Below, in pieces: positions 10,033 through 20,649 of a stretch of DNA of 64,000 nucleotides (within the stretch, counting starts at the first letter, position 1; each line of letters begins with the position of its first letter). The notes under the pieces were generated by a model, which was not told the DNA's origin, searched no databases, and saw only the letters and a list, made by a program, of their open reading frames with translations. Source of the DNA: a bacterium (lineage in GTDB: Bacteria; Zhuqueibacterota; QNDG01; JAGLOF01); NCBI GenBank assembly GCA_023139105.1, contig JAGLOF010000001.1:50255-114254 (forward strand), written 5' to 3'. A program made the position numbers and the translations under genes.

Positions 10033-11142
10033 ATGGAGTATCTTACTATGTCTATCAACCAACTCCCAAAACTTTCCATTGGCCCCTTCACAGCACCGTT
10101 ACCAATTATTCAAGGCGGCATGGGCGTAGGGATATCACTCTCCGGTCTGGCATCAGCAGTAGCAAAAGCCGGCGGTATTGGTGTAATTTCATCAGTTGGC
10201 GTTGGAATGAACGAACCTGATTATAAGAAAAATTTTACTGAGGCCAACTGCCGTGCCTTGACCAGAGAGTTTCAAAAAGTAAGAGAGCAAACAGATGGCA
10301 TTCTCGGGTGTAACATTATGGTAGCTTTATCTGACTATGAAGAACAGGTAGATGCTGCCATGGATGCTGAGGTAGACATTCTTTTTTTGGGCGCAGGCCT
10401 GCCGCTTAAATTTTCCAAAAATGTAACACCGGATAGATTAACACACGGACACACACGTATCGCGCCAATTGTATCTTCAGGCCGGGCTTTGGAGGTAATC
10501 TTCAAGACATGGGACAGAAAATATAAAACTATACCCGATGCAGTTGTGGTTGAAGGCCCAATGGCCGGTGGACATCTGGGTTTTAAAAACGAGCAGCTTG
10601 ATGATCCTGCTTTTGCATTGCAGCAACTGGTACCTGAAGTTGTAAATGCTGCCATTCCATTTGAACAAAAATATGGTCGTTCAATTCCTGTCATTGCAGC
10701 CGGCGGCATTTATACAGGCCGGAATATTCGCCAGATGCTGGACCTGGGTGCCAGCGGTGTTCAATTGGGAACACGTTTTGTAGCAACACATGAATGTGAT
10801 GCTGATCCACGATTCAAAGAGGCATATATAAAAGCAACTAAAAAAGATGTATGTATTATACAAAGTCCTGTTGGTCTTCCGGGTCGTGCACTTAAGAATA
10901 CATTCCTGGATAGTGTTGCCGCTGGCGGGAAACATCCATTCAGCTGCCCATGGAAGTGCCTCAGGACATGTGATTACAAAGTTGCACCATACTGTATTGC
11001 AAATGCACTGGTTCAGGCTAAACGTGGTAATATTGACCATGGTTTTGTTTTTGCAGGAGCTAATGCCTGGCGTGTAGATAAAATAGTATCCGTACAAGAA
11101 TTGCTGGATGAACTTATCCATGATTTTACAGCACGGGGATAA
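10033..11142 (+). CDS. Nitronate monooxygenase-like / NAD(P)H-dependent flavin oxidoreductase
   Basis: PIIQGGMGVGISLSGLASAVAKAGGIGVISSVG; AGGIYTGRNIRQMLDLGASGVQLGTRFVATHECDAD. Confidence 0.88.
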   Translation: MEYLTMSINQLPKLSIGPFTAPLPIIQGGMGVGISLSGLASAVAKAGGIGVISSVGVGMNEPDYKKNFTEANCRALTREFQKVREQTDGILGCNIMVALSDYEEQVDAAMDAEVDILFLGAGLPLKFSKNVTPDRLTHGHTRIAPIVSSGRALEVIFKTWDRKYKTIPDAVVVEGPMAGGHLGFKNEQLDDPAFALQQLVPEVVNAAIPFEQKYGRSIPVIAAGGIYTGRNIRQMLDLGASGVQLGTRFVATHECDADPRFKEAYIKATKKDVCIIQSPVGLPGRALKNTFLDSVAAGGKHPFSCPWKCLRTCDYKVAPYCIANALVQAKRGNIDHGFVFAGANAWRVDKIVSVQELLDELIHDFTARG

Positions 11143-11170
11143 TTTTAATAAAGTTTACCAAATATAGATT

Positions 11171-11206
11171 AAAAAAGGACGAGATTCATGATCTCGTCCT
11201 TTTTTT
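11171..11206 (+). terminator. Intrinsic terminator (symmetrical, possibly bidirectional)
   Basis: AAAAAAGGACGAGATTCATGATCTCGTCCTTTTTT. Confidence 0.9.
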
Positions 11207-11280
11207 ATACTCTTTACAGCAATAAATCTTTTACTCTCAGAATTATTGCGTATCTTTCAAAAAAATTGTATATTAAAGAA

Positions 11281-12297
11281 ATGACACCTATAAAAACATT
11301 ACTACTGCTGATGTATTCGATTGGCTTTCTGAACAGTCTCTTCTTTGCTGTTTATTATTTTAGCAATAATTCCGGATACAAAGCTTTGAACCGCCGATTC
11401 AGCTTAATACTCTTACTCCTGGCTTTAAGATTATTTAAAGCCATATTCATATATTTCATACCCGGTCTCCATACATTTTACCATATCATCTGGTTTGCTG
11501 TGATAGCACTTATTGGCCCTCAACTCCTCTGTTATGTAAAATCTTTTGAGCCTATAATCCGCCCCAGGAGGCAATGCTTATATCACATGATCCCCGGAAT
11601 AATTTTTATTACCGGTCTAATAACCTTTCCTCAAATAATGACTTTAAAATCAGTCTATATCATTTTAACATTGATCATGCTTTTTTACTTCGTCTACTCT
11701 TTTTATTGTCTTATAATACTCAATAAAAAACATCGATTTTCACATTGGACCAAACATTGGCACAAAGCTATTATCGTATTTTTCATGATAGAGGCAATAA
11801 TCTTTACTACTTCCAATTTAATAAATTTCAACATTTTTACAGTAGAGGCTGTAATAATCTCTATCGCCTTATACGCCCTGGCCTTCGCAGAATTGAAATG
11901 GAAAATTATTCCAAAAGCACATAATAAATTTAGCCCCCTTGGTTCTACAGAAGAGAGTCTCCATAATCGACTTATGCACCTAATTAATGTGGATAAAATC
12001 TATTTATCCCCAGACCTGACCCTGGCTGAACTGGCTCAAAGAGCAAGAACATCACCACATAATCTCTCGCGTTTCCTCAATACCCGGCACCACTTGAATT
12101 TCAATGATTTTATTAATAAACCACGTATCGAAGAAGCAAAAAACCGTCTACTTGATCCGGAGCACAAGCATAAAAAAATATCTTACCTGGCTCTTGAATG
12201 TGGATTTAATTCACTATCAGTATTCAATCCTGCATTCAAGAAATTTACCGGCACAACACCTTCCCAATATCAACGCCATCAATCAGATAGAAAATAG
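11281..12297 (+). CDS. AraC-family transcriptional regulator with multi-TM N-terminus
   Basis: Multiple hydrophobic helices then HTH YLSPDLTLAELAQRARTSPHNLSRFLN...ISYLALECGFNSLSVFNPAFKKFTGTTPSQYQ; start moved to 11281 because the tracked ATG at 11188 lies inside the terminator. Confidence 0.88.
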   Translation: MTPIKTLLLLMYSIGFLNSLFFAVYYFSNNSGYKALNRRFSLILLLLALRLFKAIFIYFIPGLHTFYHIIWFAVIALIGPQLLCYVKSFEPIIRPRRQCLYHMIPGIIFITGLITFPQIMTLKSVYIILTLIMLFYFVYSFYCLIILNKKHRFSHWTKHWHKAIIVFFMIEAIIFTTSNLINFNIFTVEAVIISIALYALAFAELKWKIIPKAHNKFSPLGSTEESLHNRLMHLINVDKIYLSPDLTLAELAQRARTSPHNLSRFLNTRHHLNFNDFINKPRIEEAKNRLLDPEHKHKKISYLALECGFNSLSVFNPAFKKFTGTTPSQYQRHQSDRK

Positions 12298-12407
12298 ACC
12301 TTACGAAATTATCATTCCGAAAGACGCTATTATAATCCCGTTAGATATTTATATTGGATCCTACGTATTATAGGCAGATCACAAAAATAATAACTATGGA
12401 GACTGCC

Positions 12408-13397
12408 ATGAAAAATCTAACAAGGGGCTTTATTGGAGCTCTAATTCTATCAACCAGTATCTTCTCGCAGGAAATACAATTCCCGCAGATGATCAAAGCA
12501 CTGGATTCCAACTTGCCGGATAATGAAGCTAAAATCTTTGCCCCCGGCAAGGTTAGTACATCTACAGATGACTGGAAAATAGCCTTCTGTCCAACTGGAA
12601 AAGAAATTTTCTTTACAGTAACTGGTCGTGCTCATGCTGCAATTGTCAACATGAAATATGTTGGAGGTATATGGACTAAACCTGAGGTCATGTCATTTTC
12701 TGGTCATTATTTTGATTTCGCCCCAACACTTAGTGCTGATGGCAAGCGGATGATCTTTGTATCCAGACGTCCTACTGGTCGCCCCGATGATACTTCCGGT
12801 ACAAAATTTTGGATGGTTCAACGCATTGGCAACACCTGGGGAGATCCAAAATTATTATCAGACAATATAAATAAGGCAGGCACCAATTTGATGTGGCCAT
12901 GCCTGGCTGCAAATGACGACCTCTATTTTGTTTGTAAACAGGAGCATGGCTACGGAGGTACTGATATTTACAAATCAACTTATATGAATGGTGAATATCA
13001 ACAACCACAAAACATTGGCTCTCCAGTGAACTCTGAACTAGGTGAATACTGTCCATTTATTGCACCCGATGGTTCATATATTATTTTTGAAATAGTGGAC
13101 AAAAAAGGCGGCCTTGGTAAAGGCGACATGTATATCAGTATACGCAAGGATGATGGAGATTGGGGTGAGCCACAAAATATGGGCAAGGCCTTTAATTCCC
13201 GTGCTCATGACTGTTACCCAACACTATCACCCGACGGTAAATACCTGTTTTTTCAATCAGAGCGTCGTGTAAGGCTTCCAAGAGAACAGGAACACTTCTC
13301 ATACTCACAACTTCTTAAGCAGAGTCAACAAAGTGGAGGCTGGGATATATATTGGATTCATACAGACGCACTTAAACCTTTCTTAAACGCCAAATAA
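12408..13397 (+). CDS. PD40/WD40-like beta-propeller secreted protein
   Basis: Signal peptide; repeated motifs FAPTLSADGKRMIFVSRR, CPFIAPDGSYIIFE, CYPTLSPDGKYLFFQSER. Confidence 0.85.
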   Translation: MKNLTRGFIGALILSTSIFSQEIQFPQMIKALDSNLPDNEAKIFAPGKVSTSTDDWKIAFCPTGKEIFFTVTGRAHAAIVNMKYVGGIWTKPEVMSFSGHYFDFAPTLSADGKRMIFVSRRPTGRPDDTSGTKFWMVQRIGNTWGDPKLLSDNINKAGTNLMWPCLAANDDLYFVCKQEHGYGGTDIYKSTYMNGEYQQPQNIGSPVNSELGEYCPFIAPDGSYIIFEIVDKKGGLGKGDMYISIRKDDGDWGEPQNMGKAFNSRAHDCYPTLSPDGKYLFFQSERRVRLPREQEHFSYSQLLKQSQQSGGWDIYWIHTDALKPFLNAK

Positions 13398-13425
13398 ACA
13401 ATACTAATTTTTTTCACACAACAAA

Positions 13426-13447
13426 GGGCGGCTTTAAAAAGCCGCCC
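13426..13447. terminator. Bidirectional intrinsic terminator between convergent genes
   Basis: GGGCGGCTTTAAAAAGCCGCCC inverted repeat. Confidence 0.8.
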
Positions 13448-13478
13448 TCTATTTTACTGCCTCCAACGAGTCGATCAA

Positions 13479-14801
13479 CTACAAAAGAAACGATGATAAC
13501 AGAATAGCTAAAATAAAAACAGGTGCAATATATTTAATTGCAAAACTCCAGACTTTAGCACCTTTAAAATTATCAGCACCCTGATACATTTCTTTTAAGG
13601 CATTGGGTGTCTTCCATGAAAATCCAATAAATATGGCTACAAACAAAGCACCGATACTCAGAGACAGTCCGCCCCAGATTGTTGACCACACTCCTAAGAA
13701 ACTTTCTGACAAGGCGCATGGAACACCTATAGCCAAGGCAATAGCCCCAACAATGATTGAAGCTTTTTTCCTGTCCCACTTTTTCTCATCAATACAAAAA
13801 GCTACCGGAACTTCCAAAATAGAAATTGTGGATGTCAATGCCGCAATTGATAATAAAAGGAAGAAGAGTGGGCCGAATACCATTCCACCCGGCATTTTAT
13901 CAAATAGTACAGGCAGCACATTAAACATGGTACCCGGACCGGATACATCCTGCATGCCTAATGAAAATATTGCCGGAAAAATAATAAAACCAGCCATTAT
14001 TGCAATACCCGTATCAAATACAGCAATCCATTTTGTTGCCGAAGGAATATTTTCTTTCTTTGATACATATGAACCGTAGGTAATCATGGTTCCCATGCCT
14101 AGACTCAAGCTGAAGAAAGCTTGCCCCATTGCATTAATAATGACACTTGGTTTCAAAGCACTCCAATCGGGTTTAATATAAAAAGCAACACCTTTTGATG
14201 CACCTTCCAGTGTGAGCGAACGAAAAAGCAATAAAAATAAAATACCAATCAATGCAGGCATAAGAATCTTTGAATACTTCTCAATCCCGCCTGATACTCC
14301 TTTTGACACAACATAGACCGTAAGAATAATAAATATCGCAAGAAGAAATATCTGAAGCACTCCATTACCGGCAAATGACTGGTATGCTTCTGTAGCAGCA
14401 TTACTGGCAATGGCAGATTCACTGGCCATCCCCTTGAACTGTCCGGTCAAAGCCTTAAAGAAATACCCAACAGCTCCACCGGCGATGACGGCATAAAATG
14501 AAAGAATCATTAATCCACTGGCAACTCCCAGGTATCCTACAAATTTCCACGGGCTTCCGGGTTTGATTGCATTAAAAGCTCCAACTGGATTTTTTCCGGT
14601 AAAGCGGCCCAGAGTAACTTCAGCCATAAGAACCGGCAGTGCGATGACAACAACAGATATAAGATAGATTAAGACAAACACTCCACCGCCATTCTCACCA
14701 ACTGCGTAGGGGAATCTCCATAGATTTCCCAGCCCGACAGCTGAGCCGGCTGCAGCCATAATAAATCCGATTTTACTAAAATTACCACGATTATTCTGCA
14801 T
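13479..14801 (-). CDS. Sodium-dependent transporter, NSS/SNF family
   Basis: SKIGFIMAAAGSAVGLGNLWRFPYAVGENGGGVFVLIYL hallmark. Confidence 0.95.
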   Translation of the reverse strand: MQNNRGNFSKIGFIMAAAGSAVGLGNLWRFPYAVGENGGGVFVLIYLISVVVIALPVLMAEVTLGRFTGKNPVGAFNAIKPGSPWKFVGYLGVASGLMILSFYAVIAGGAVGYFFKALTGQFKGMASESAIASNAATEAYQSFAGNGVLQIFLLAIFIILTVYVVSKGVSGGIEKYSKILMPALIGILFLLLFRSLTLEGASKGVAFYIKPDWSALKPSVIINAMGQAFFSLSLGMGTMITYGSYVSKKENIPSATKWIAVFDTGIAIMAGFIIFPAIFSLGMQDVSGPGTMFNVLPVLFDKMPGGMVFGPLFFLLLSIAALTSTISILEVPVAFCIDEKKWDRKKASIIVGAIALAIGVPCALSESFLGVWSTIWGGLSLSIGALFVAIFIGFSWKTPNALKEMYQGADNFKGAKVWSFAIKYIAPVFILAILLSSFLL

Positions 14802-14819
14802 ATACCAATACCCTCAGTA

Positions 14820-16517
14820 TTATTTAATTTTCATTTTGGCAGCATCTTCGGGATGCTCTATTTTGAACTTCACCCAGTAATCATCAACAGACTGGCGCAT
14901 GTCCTTATGCAGCATGATAATGCCAAAAAGATTTGGTATGGCCATGAGTACAATTGCAATGTTAGCGATAGTCCAAATTATTGTTGTATCGGCAAGTGCA
15001 GCAGCAAAAAACGCAATAATATACACAACACGATATGGCACAACGTATTTCAAACCGACCAGGTAGGTAATGGCCCTATCCCCGTAATATGACCAGGAGA
15101 TAACAGTCGAGAAAGCAAAAAGAAGCAATCCGATAGAGACAATGTATTTACCGGATTCACCCAGCCACCCCTTCTGAAAAGCCTCTGTGGTAAGACGGGC
15201 AGAATGCACGAGTGAGCGGCCATCCAGTTCAATGTCAGTATCATCGGGCAAACCATCATCAATGAGGATTGTACCGGTTATAGGCTCACCACTTTTTATG
15301 AAATGGACATCTTCGGCAACTGATCTGGCGTGAATTACTGTCACATCCTGACCTTCCACAATATGACCGTCAAGCAACTGAAGACTACCGTCAAAAGCTG
15401 CAATAGCATCATCTGATGAATTATTAATATGATTAGTCAAAGGGCCAAGATGATCCTGATTATCCTGATCCCACACACCCTGGACAATTTCCAGATCCGC
15501 ACGCTGAAAAGAATTATGTACTTTCTCGTTCCAGGAACCGGAAGCCATAATTGCAAGACCGGTCAATGTGCAGATAAGCAATGTATCTATGAACGGTTCT
15601 AAAATTGATACCATTCCTTCTGATACAGGTTCATCAGCCTTTGCAGCTGAATGAGCAATGGCAGCAGATCCCTGACCTGCTTCATTGGAGTATATTCCAC
15701 GAGATACTCCGTTTGTAAGAGCAAATACAAAAGATGCTCCGATAAAACCGCCCATAGCAGCTGAACCTGTAAAAACTTGCTTTACAATCATAGAAAATGA
15801 ACTGATGATATTTGAAGGATTTGCCAAAATAACAGTCAGTGCGCCGATAATATAAATTATAGCCATGAAGGGTACAACTTTTTCAGTCACAGCCGCTATA
15901 CGCTTGATACCGCCAACAATAATTAAGGCCAGCAGAACAGACAGAATGCCACCTGTAATCCATGGAGAGAGGCCGAATGTAGCTTTTATGGAGACAGCAA
16001 TATTATTAATCTGAGGAAGGTTGCCAGTTCCAAAGGAACAGATAACAGTAGCAATAGCAAATACAACGGCAAGCCATTTCATGTTTAACTTGTTCTGCAT
16101 ATAGAACATCGGGCCACCGGCAATAGATCCATCTGACTCAACTTCACGGTATTTATGTGAAAGTGTACACTCGACAAACTTAAGGCACATTCCAAAAAAG
16201 GCCGTTGCCCACATCCAGAAAAGTGCCGCAGGACCTCCCATAAACAGGGCCAGTCCGACTCCTGCAATATTACCGGTGCCAACTGTCCCTGAAAGTGCTG
16301 TGGTCAATGATTGAAAGTGAGTGGTATCCCCTTCAAATTCATCTTTCTCATACTTTCCCGATACAATGCTAATAGCATGACGGAAAAAACGAATCTGAGG
16401 AAATTTCAAATAAATCGTAAAGAAAATACCTGTACCCAACAGAACAAAAGGGAACCAACCGGCATTACTACCAATATAGTTATTCACCTGGTTTAAAAAA
16501 TCATTAACTGCGTCCAT
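14820..16517 (-). CDS. Sodium:alanine/glycine symporter (AGCS family) with ~110 aa hydrophilic insertion
   Basis: [27 protein letters not shown]...[27 protein letters not shown]; preferred start [14 protein letters not shown] at 16517. Confidence 0.92.
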   Translation of the reverse strand: MDAVNDFLNQVNNYIGSNAGWFPFVLLGTGIFFTIYLKFPQIRFFRHAISIVSGKYEKDEFEGDTTHFQSLTTALSGTVGTGNIAGVGLALFMGGPAALFWMWATAFFGMCLKFVECTLSHKYREVESDGSIAGGPMFYMQNKLNMKWLAVVFAIATVICSFGTGNLPQINNIAVSIKATFGLSPWITGGILSVLLALIIVGGIKRIAAVTEKVVPFMAIIYIIGALTVILANPSNIISSFSMIVKQVFTGSAAMGGFIGASFVFALTNGVSRGIYSNEAGQGSAAIAHSAAKADEPVSEGMVSILEPFIDTLLICTLTGLAIMASGSWNEKVHNSFQRADLEIVQGVWDQDNQDHLGPLTNHINNSSDDAIAAFDGSLQLLDGHIVEGQDVTVIHARSVAEDVHFIKSGEPITGTILIDDGLPDDTDIELDGRSLVHSARLTTEAFQKGWLGESGKYIVSIGLLLFAFSTVISWSYYGDRAITYLVGLKYVVPYRVVYIIAFFAAALADTTIIWTIANIAIVLMAIPNLFGIIMLHKDMRQSVDDYWVKFKIEHPEDAAKMKIK

Positions 16518-16789
16518 AATACTCCTCTCATAAATATCAAAACTTATTTTTTTTAGGTTAATTGCATATTTCACCGTCAGAGATATCTGTCATTGTGGAT
16601 AAAAAATCCGGAAAGAGACAAAATGAATTACTTTTATTGTAGTGAGGATGTAATATGGCCAGAGACCAGGCAGGTATGGAATCAGGGTCAAGGGATTTCA
16701 ACGGCGAAACGGATAGAAACATTAAATCTAATCCTGTTTGCAATTATATTGATATACTATTAAAATAGATTTGGATGTAAAGGTATAAA

Positions 16790-17142
16790 TGGTGGAGACG
16801 GCGGGAATCGAACCCGCGTCCGAATATACGATTCAAGAGATCACTACGTGCGTAGTCTGACATTCAGTCTCACTGATCATCGTCCGACAGACAAGGCGAT
16901 AGATCAGCCAACCTGTAAATTTTCGCTAAAAGATTCCAGGTAAATCCTAAAGCTAACCTTTCATTGCGGCGTCCTTCCGGGCCCCGGAAAGGTGCGACTC
17001 CCGGAGGACGGGCTACCTAAGCAGCCAGTGCGTAATTATAATCGTCGCCGATTAATATTATTGTTGAGGGAGTTTAACCAGGCTCCTCACCTGGACACGC
17101 GCTCTCAAGCTTCATTATACCCGTCGAATCCAGTTCGTCCCC
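16790..17142 (-). ncRNA. ssrA: tmRNA (tag peptide GDDYNYALAA)
   Basis: Reverse strand: GGGGACGAACTGGATTCGACGGG 5' end; CGGACGCGGGTTCGATTCCCGCCGTCTCCACCA 3' end; acceptor stem pairs; tag GGC GAC GAT TAT AAT TAC GCA CTG GCT GCT TAG at 17017..17049. Confidence 0.96.
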
Positions 17143-17218
17143 GAATTCATAGGTCTTGAATATTAAAAATACGAAAATTTACGTAAAATGTCAATTTATA
17201 ATTGTGATTATTCCGCAA

Positions 17219-17707
17219 CTATTGCGCAAGATTAAAAAATTTATTTTCAATTTCTCCGGAAGCTCTTCTATATATAACATTCATTTCATTGATAAAATCA
17301 GTTTCCGAACGCCAGAACGATAGCACCCCCAACCTTTTGGGCAGAGCTGCATTAATTTTTACGGGCCCGGCAGGGGCGGGCAAACTGGCCCATGTCTTTT
17401 CTCCCCAAAATTCAGACAATTCCAGTGGCAAGGACTCAGGTTCAATTTCCTGCGGCTGCCGACAAATTTCATCTTTGACTCCGGTTTCCCTCAGCTGTTC
17501 AAGAAACTTATCCCGGTCGAGGCCGCGCAGTTTAAAAAGTAAAAAAGGATCATCATCAAAATCTTCCAGAGTCTGTACCCAGCGTTTGCCCCACCATTTT
17601 TTAGCGAAAGCTCCCCACCTGCTGCGGGCTTTAATGCCGCCGTCTACTTCTTTGGCAACCGTAGGCTTATACCAGAAATTGTCAAAATCATATGATCGGC
17701 CCATCAT
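17219..17707 (-). CDS. SWIM zinc-finger family protein lacking the SWIM region (internal deletion)
   Basis: WWGKRWVQTLE joined directly to DFDDDPFLLFKLRG; no CxCx...CxH motif present. Confidence 0.75.
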   Translation of the reverse strand: MMGRSYDFDNFWYKPTVAKEVDGGIKARSRWGAFAKKWWGKRWVQTLEDFDDDPFLLFKLRGLDRDKFLEQLRETGVKDEICRQPQEIEPESLPLELSEFWGEKTWASLPAPAGPVKINAALPKRLGVLSFWRSETDFINEMNVIYRRASGEIENKFFNLAQ

Positions 17708-17708
17708 T

Positions 17709-19592
17709 TCACTCTCCTACTGCTTCAGCGCCTAGCTTAACCAGTTCACGCAAATCGGCATTTGACATCTCACTCAACCATTTTTCGCCTGTGCCCAAAA
17801 CCTGATCAGCAACGTCTTTCTTCATCTCTATCATGGCATCAATACGCTCTTCCAGGGTGCCGGCCACGATGAATTTATGTACCTGTACATTTTTAGTCTG
17901 CCCGATGCGAAAGGCCCGATCCGTTGCCTGGTTCTCTACTGCCGGATTCCACCAACGGTCATAATGGACAACATGATTTGCCCTTGTCAAGTTCAATCCC
18001 GTACCGCCTGCTTTTAAAGACAGTATGAAAATTCGCGAAGCATGATCTTCATTTTGAAAACGCTCAACCATTATATCACGTTTCTTCCGCGGAAGGCTGC
18101 CGTGAAGAAAAAACACTTCCTCACCGAACTGTTCCTGAAAATATTCCTGCATCAAACTGCCCATTCCGGCATATTGAGTAAAAATCAGAATGCTCTCTTT
18201 CATCTCCCTTATTTCAGTTATCATCTCCAGCAGCAGCTTCAGTTTACCGGAACGGTTGTGGATTGAAGAATTATCCCCGGCAAACTGGGCCGGGTGGTTG
18301 CAGACCTGTTTCAGTTTTGTCAGCATTGCCAGCACCAGGCCTTTACGATCAATACCCTCTGCCTGCTCAGCAGTATCCTGCATATCTTCCAGAACAGCCT
18401 GATAGAGGGAAGCCTGCTCTTTGGTAAGGGTGCAATAACTCTTCATTTCCATTTTTTCAGGCAGATCGGAAATAATTGATTTATCAGTTTTTAACCGCCG
18501 CAGAATGAAGGGTGAGGAGACTTTTTTCAACCTGGCGGCAGTTTCTTCATCACGTAAAAACTGAATGGGTTGATAGAAATTTTTCTTGAAAGCCGCCTGT
18601 AGCGATCCCGCGTATTCCCGCAGGAAACGAAAGGCTCCTTCCGCATCGAGTTTGAATCCACCCGGATTCTTGCGCTTTAAACTTTCGGCTATTTCCGGAC
18701 AAAGTGCTGAAGCCTGTCCCAGGGCGGTCAGCATATATTCAAAAGGGTTACCGCCCATTTTTTTCATTTGCTCTTTGGTTTTACTGTCCTGCTGCCAAAA
18801 ATCTGCAACCGGCAGGTTAAGGCCCTGGTCTGTCTTGGGCTTGAGCAGGTAATCAACCAGCCAATCCCCTGCGGATTCCTGCGGCTCGTTCAAACGGAAA
18901 CAAAATTTATAATGAGATGTCACGTTCAAATCAGCAGGCCGCCGCCATTGATTCAACTGGCCGGCAAACTCCTGCAAGTCCCACCAATTCTTCCAGTCAA
19001 CCCGGGGATCTGCACCGGTCAAAGCCTCCAGCCAAGCATCATGCAGGCTGGAATGGAATTTAGGTTTGACAATATCCGCCTCAAAATTACGGACACAGGC
19101 ATCCAGGCAAAATGCCAGAATCTGATTTACAACAATGCGGGCAGGCACATCAGGGGGAGTCTCATCCGACAGGCTGAGACTGCGGCAGACAGCAGGCATT
19201 GCAGCAATGAGCTTGGCGATTGCAGCTTCCTGGCATTCATCCGGGTGTGGTTGCCAGCGGGCCTCATAGCCGTCATCCCCGGCAATCAGAGAAGGCAGGA
19301 AGGATTCAGCGGCGGTCAGGTTGAAAACAATCTCCAACAGATGGGTGCCCCAGATGAGTGAATTTCCGAAAACTACTCCGCTGCCCGGCACATTCCCCTC
19401 GGAGGCTAGAGCGGTTATCTCAAGAAGTTCATCTAACTGTAGCTGGCGCATTGTTTTAGCGAATTGCTTTAGACGAATTTTCTTCCGCTTGTCTGTTTCA
19501 CTCCAAATTAACGGAGTTGAACGCAATGCCTGCCCTCCTCTTGCCGGTAGCCAGACAAATCTCTCACAAGTGTTGGATTTTAGTATCTTCAC
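17709..19592 (-). CDS. SNF2-family helicase lacking the N-terminal ATP-binding lobe (internal deletion)
   Basis: C-terminal lobe intact (ILIFTQYAGMGSLMQEYF..., LSLKAGGTGLNLTRANHVVHYDRWWNPAVENQATDRAFRIGQ); no Walker A/DEAx motif before KKNFYQPIQFLRDEETAARLKKVSSPFILRRLKTDK. Confidence 0.82.
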   Translation of the reverse strand: MKILKSNTCERFVWLPARGGQALRSTPLIWSETDKRKKIRLKQFAKTMRQLQLDELLEITALASEGNVPGSGVVFGNSLIWGTHLLEIVFNLTAAESFLPSLIAGDDGYEARWQPHPDECQEAAIAKLIAAMPAVCRSLSLSDETPPDVPARIVVNQILAFCLDACVRNFEADIVKPKFHSSLHDAWLEALTGADPRVDWKNWWDLQEFAGQLNQWRRPADLNVTSHYKFCFRLNEPQESAGDWLVDYLLKPKTDQGLNLPVADFWQQDSKTKEQMKKMGGNPFEYMLTALGQASALCPEIAESLKRKNPGGFKLDAEGAFRFLREYAGSLQAAFKKNFYQPIQFLRDEETAARLKKVSSPFILRRLKTDKSIISDLPEKMEMKSYCTLTKEQASLYQAVLEDMQDTAEQAEGIDRKGLVLAMLTKLKQVCNHPAQFAGDNSSIHNRSGKLKLLLEMITEIREMKESILIFTQYAGMGSLMQEYFQEQFGEEVFFLHGSLPRKKRDIMVERFQNEDHASRIFILSLKAGGTGLNLTRANHVVHYDRWWNPAVENQATDRAFRIGQTKNVQVHKFIVAGTLEERIDAMIEMKKDVADQVLGTGEKWLSEMSNADLRELVKLGAEAVGE

Positions 19593-19906
19593 ACTCAGGC
19601 CGGTTTTTTTAACGGCTGAACGTTATTCTTTGATGCTGTCCGGGTCATTGCTTTCATACCATAAAAACGGAAGTCCGTTCAAGAGAGAAATATGTAGAGC
19701 TATCATAAAATCAGTACACTTTTCTATTAAATTAAATCAATTTATTAGAATTATGAATTCAGGGTATCTAATACGTTGTATAAAATAAAGGGTAAGCAGA
19801 ACAAAAACAAATTATTTTTACTTATAAACGACTAAAGCGCCCCGGAGGGACGCTTTGTCGGAAGGAGGAATCTATAATTAAAAGTTTATAAAAATATAAC
19901 GCGACT

Positions 19907-20422
19907 TTAAAGAGCCGCAAATTGGACTTTGGCCGCGGAACGAATAGGAATGCGTGCACAGCCCAATACAGATTGAGAATGATGTGAGGCATTGAGTATA
20001 TATGCAACCATATTAATTGCCTGGCGTTGTTGATCTGCTCTGGTTAATAAATTCCCAAAAGCATCCCGGTATTCAAAATGAAAACGATCTACATCTTTCA
20101 ATACTAATCTGTCATCTACCCACAGGGCACCATGTATAAATTCAAATTGACGTATACAATTATCAGCGGCTAAAATTTTTACTACTTGCAGCCTTGCCTC
20201 AAGAATAGAGCGGGCATTTTTTATTTCCAGATTTATCCATTCAAGCTTGTCTATATTTGATTGTGGTAGTCGGCCATTCACCACGTCCAACATGCCGATT
20301 TGGCCAATATCTCTGCCTTGTGAGTCCAGCCCGAAAAAAACCACAGCAACTGCCAAAACCGCAATAGCTATATAGAAATTTTTATGGTGCATGAGCCGAT
20401 TCATTAAATTAAATCCATCCAT
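19907..20422 (-). CDS. Hypothetical protein resembling type II/IV pseudopilin minor subunit
   Basis: N-terminal hydrophobic helix; DVDRFHFEYRDAFGNLLTRADQQRQAINMVAYILNA pattern. Confidence 0.4.
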   Translation of the reverse strand: MDGFNLMNRLMHHKNFYIAIAVLAVAVVFFGLDSQGRDIGQIGMLDVVNGRLPQSNIDKLEWINLEIKNARSILEARLQVVKILAADNCIRQFEFIHGALWVDDRLVLKDVDRFHFEYRDAFGNLLTRADQQRQAINMVAYILNASHHSQSVLGCARIPIRSAAKVQFAAL

Positions 20423-20649
20423 TATTGAAATACATTTGATATGTTACAAAATTCACACCAAACCTAATCTTTAAATATGGTATTCTTGTAACAACTCTGT
20501 AAATACAATAAAAACAAATAATGGAGGATGATTCTGTAAAACTAAGATATGATAAATAAGAGATGATTCTATTTCAAAACGAAAACAATTCTAAAAAATA
20601 GGACAAGTTGTCTGTCTGTTTTTTGATCTTAGCCGGCAAAATAGTACAA

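Noticed and set aside
11188-11280. ORF-track start of the AraC regulator at 11188
   Set aside because: The ATG lies in the loop of the intrinsic terminator; the internal ATG at 11281 fits better.
18768-19361. 197 aa plus-strand ORF antisense to the SNF2 gene
   Set aside because: No motifs; shadow ORF of a GC-richer gene.
19834-19856. AAAGCGCCCCGGAGGGACGCTTT hairpin as terminator
   Set aside because: Hairpin is real but imperfect and lacks a T-run on either strand; not confidently a terminator.
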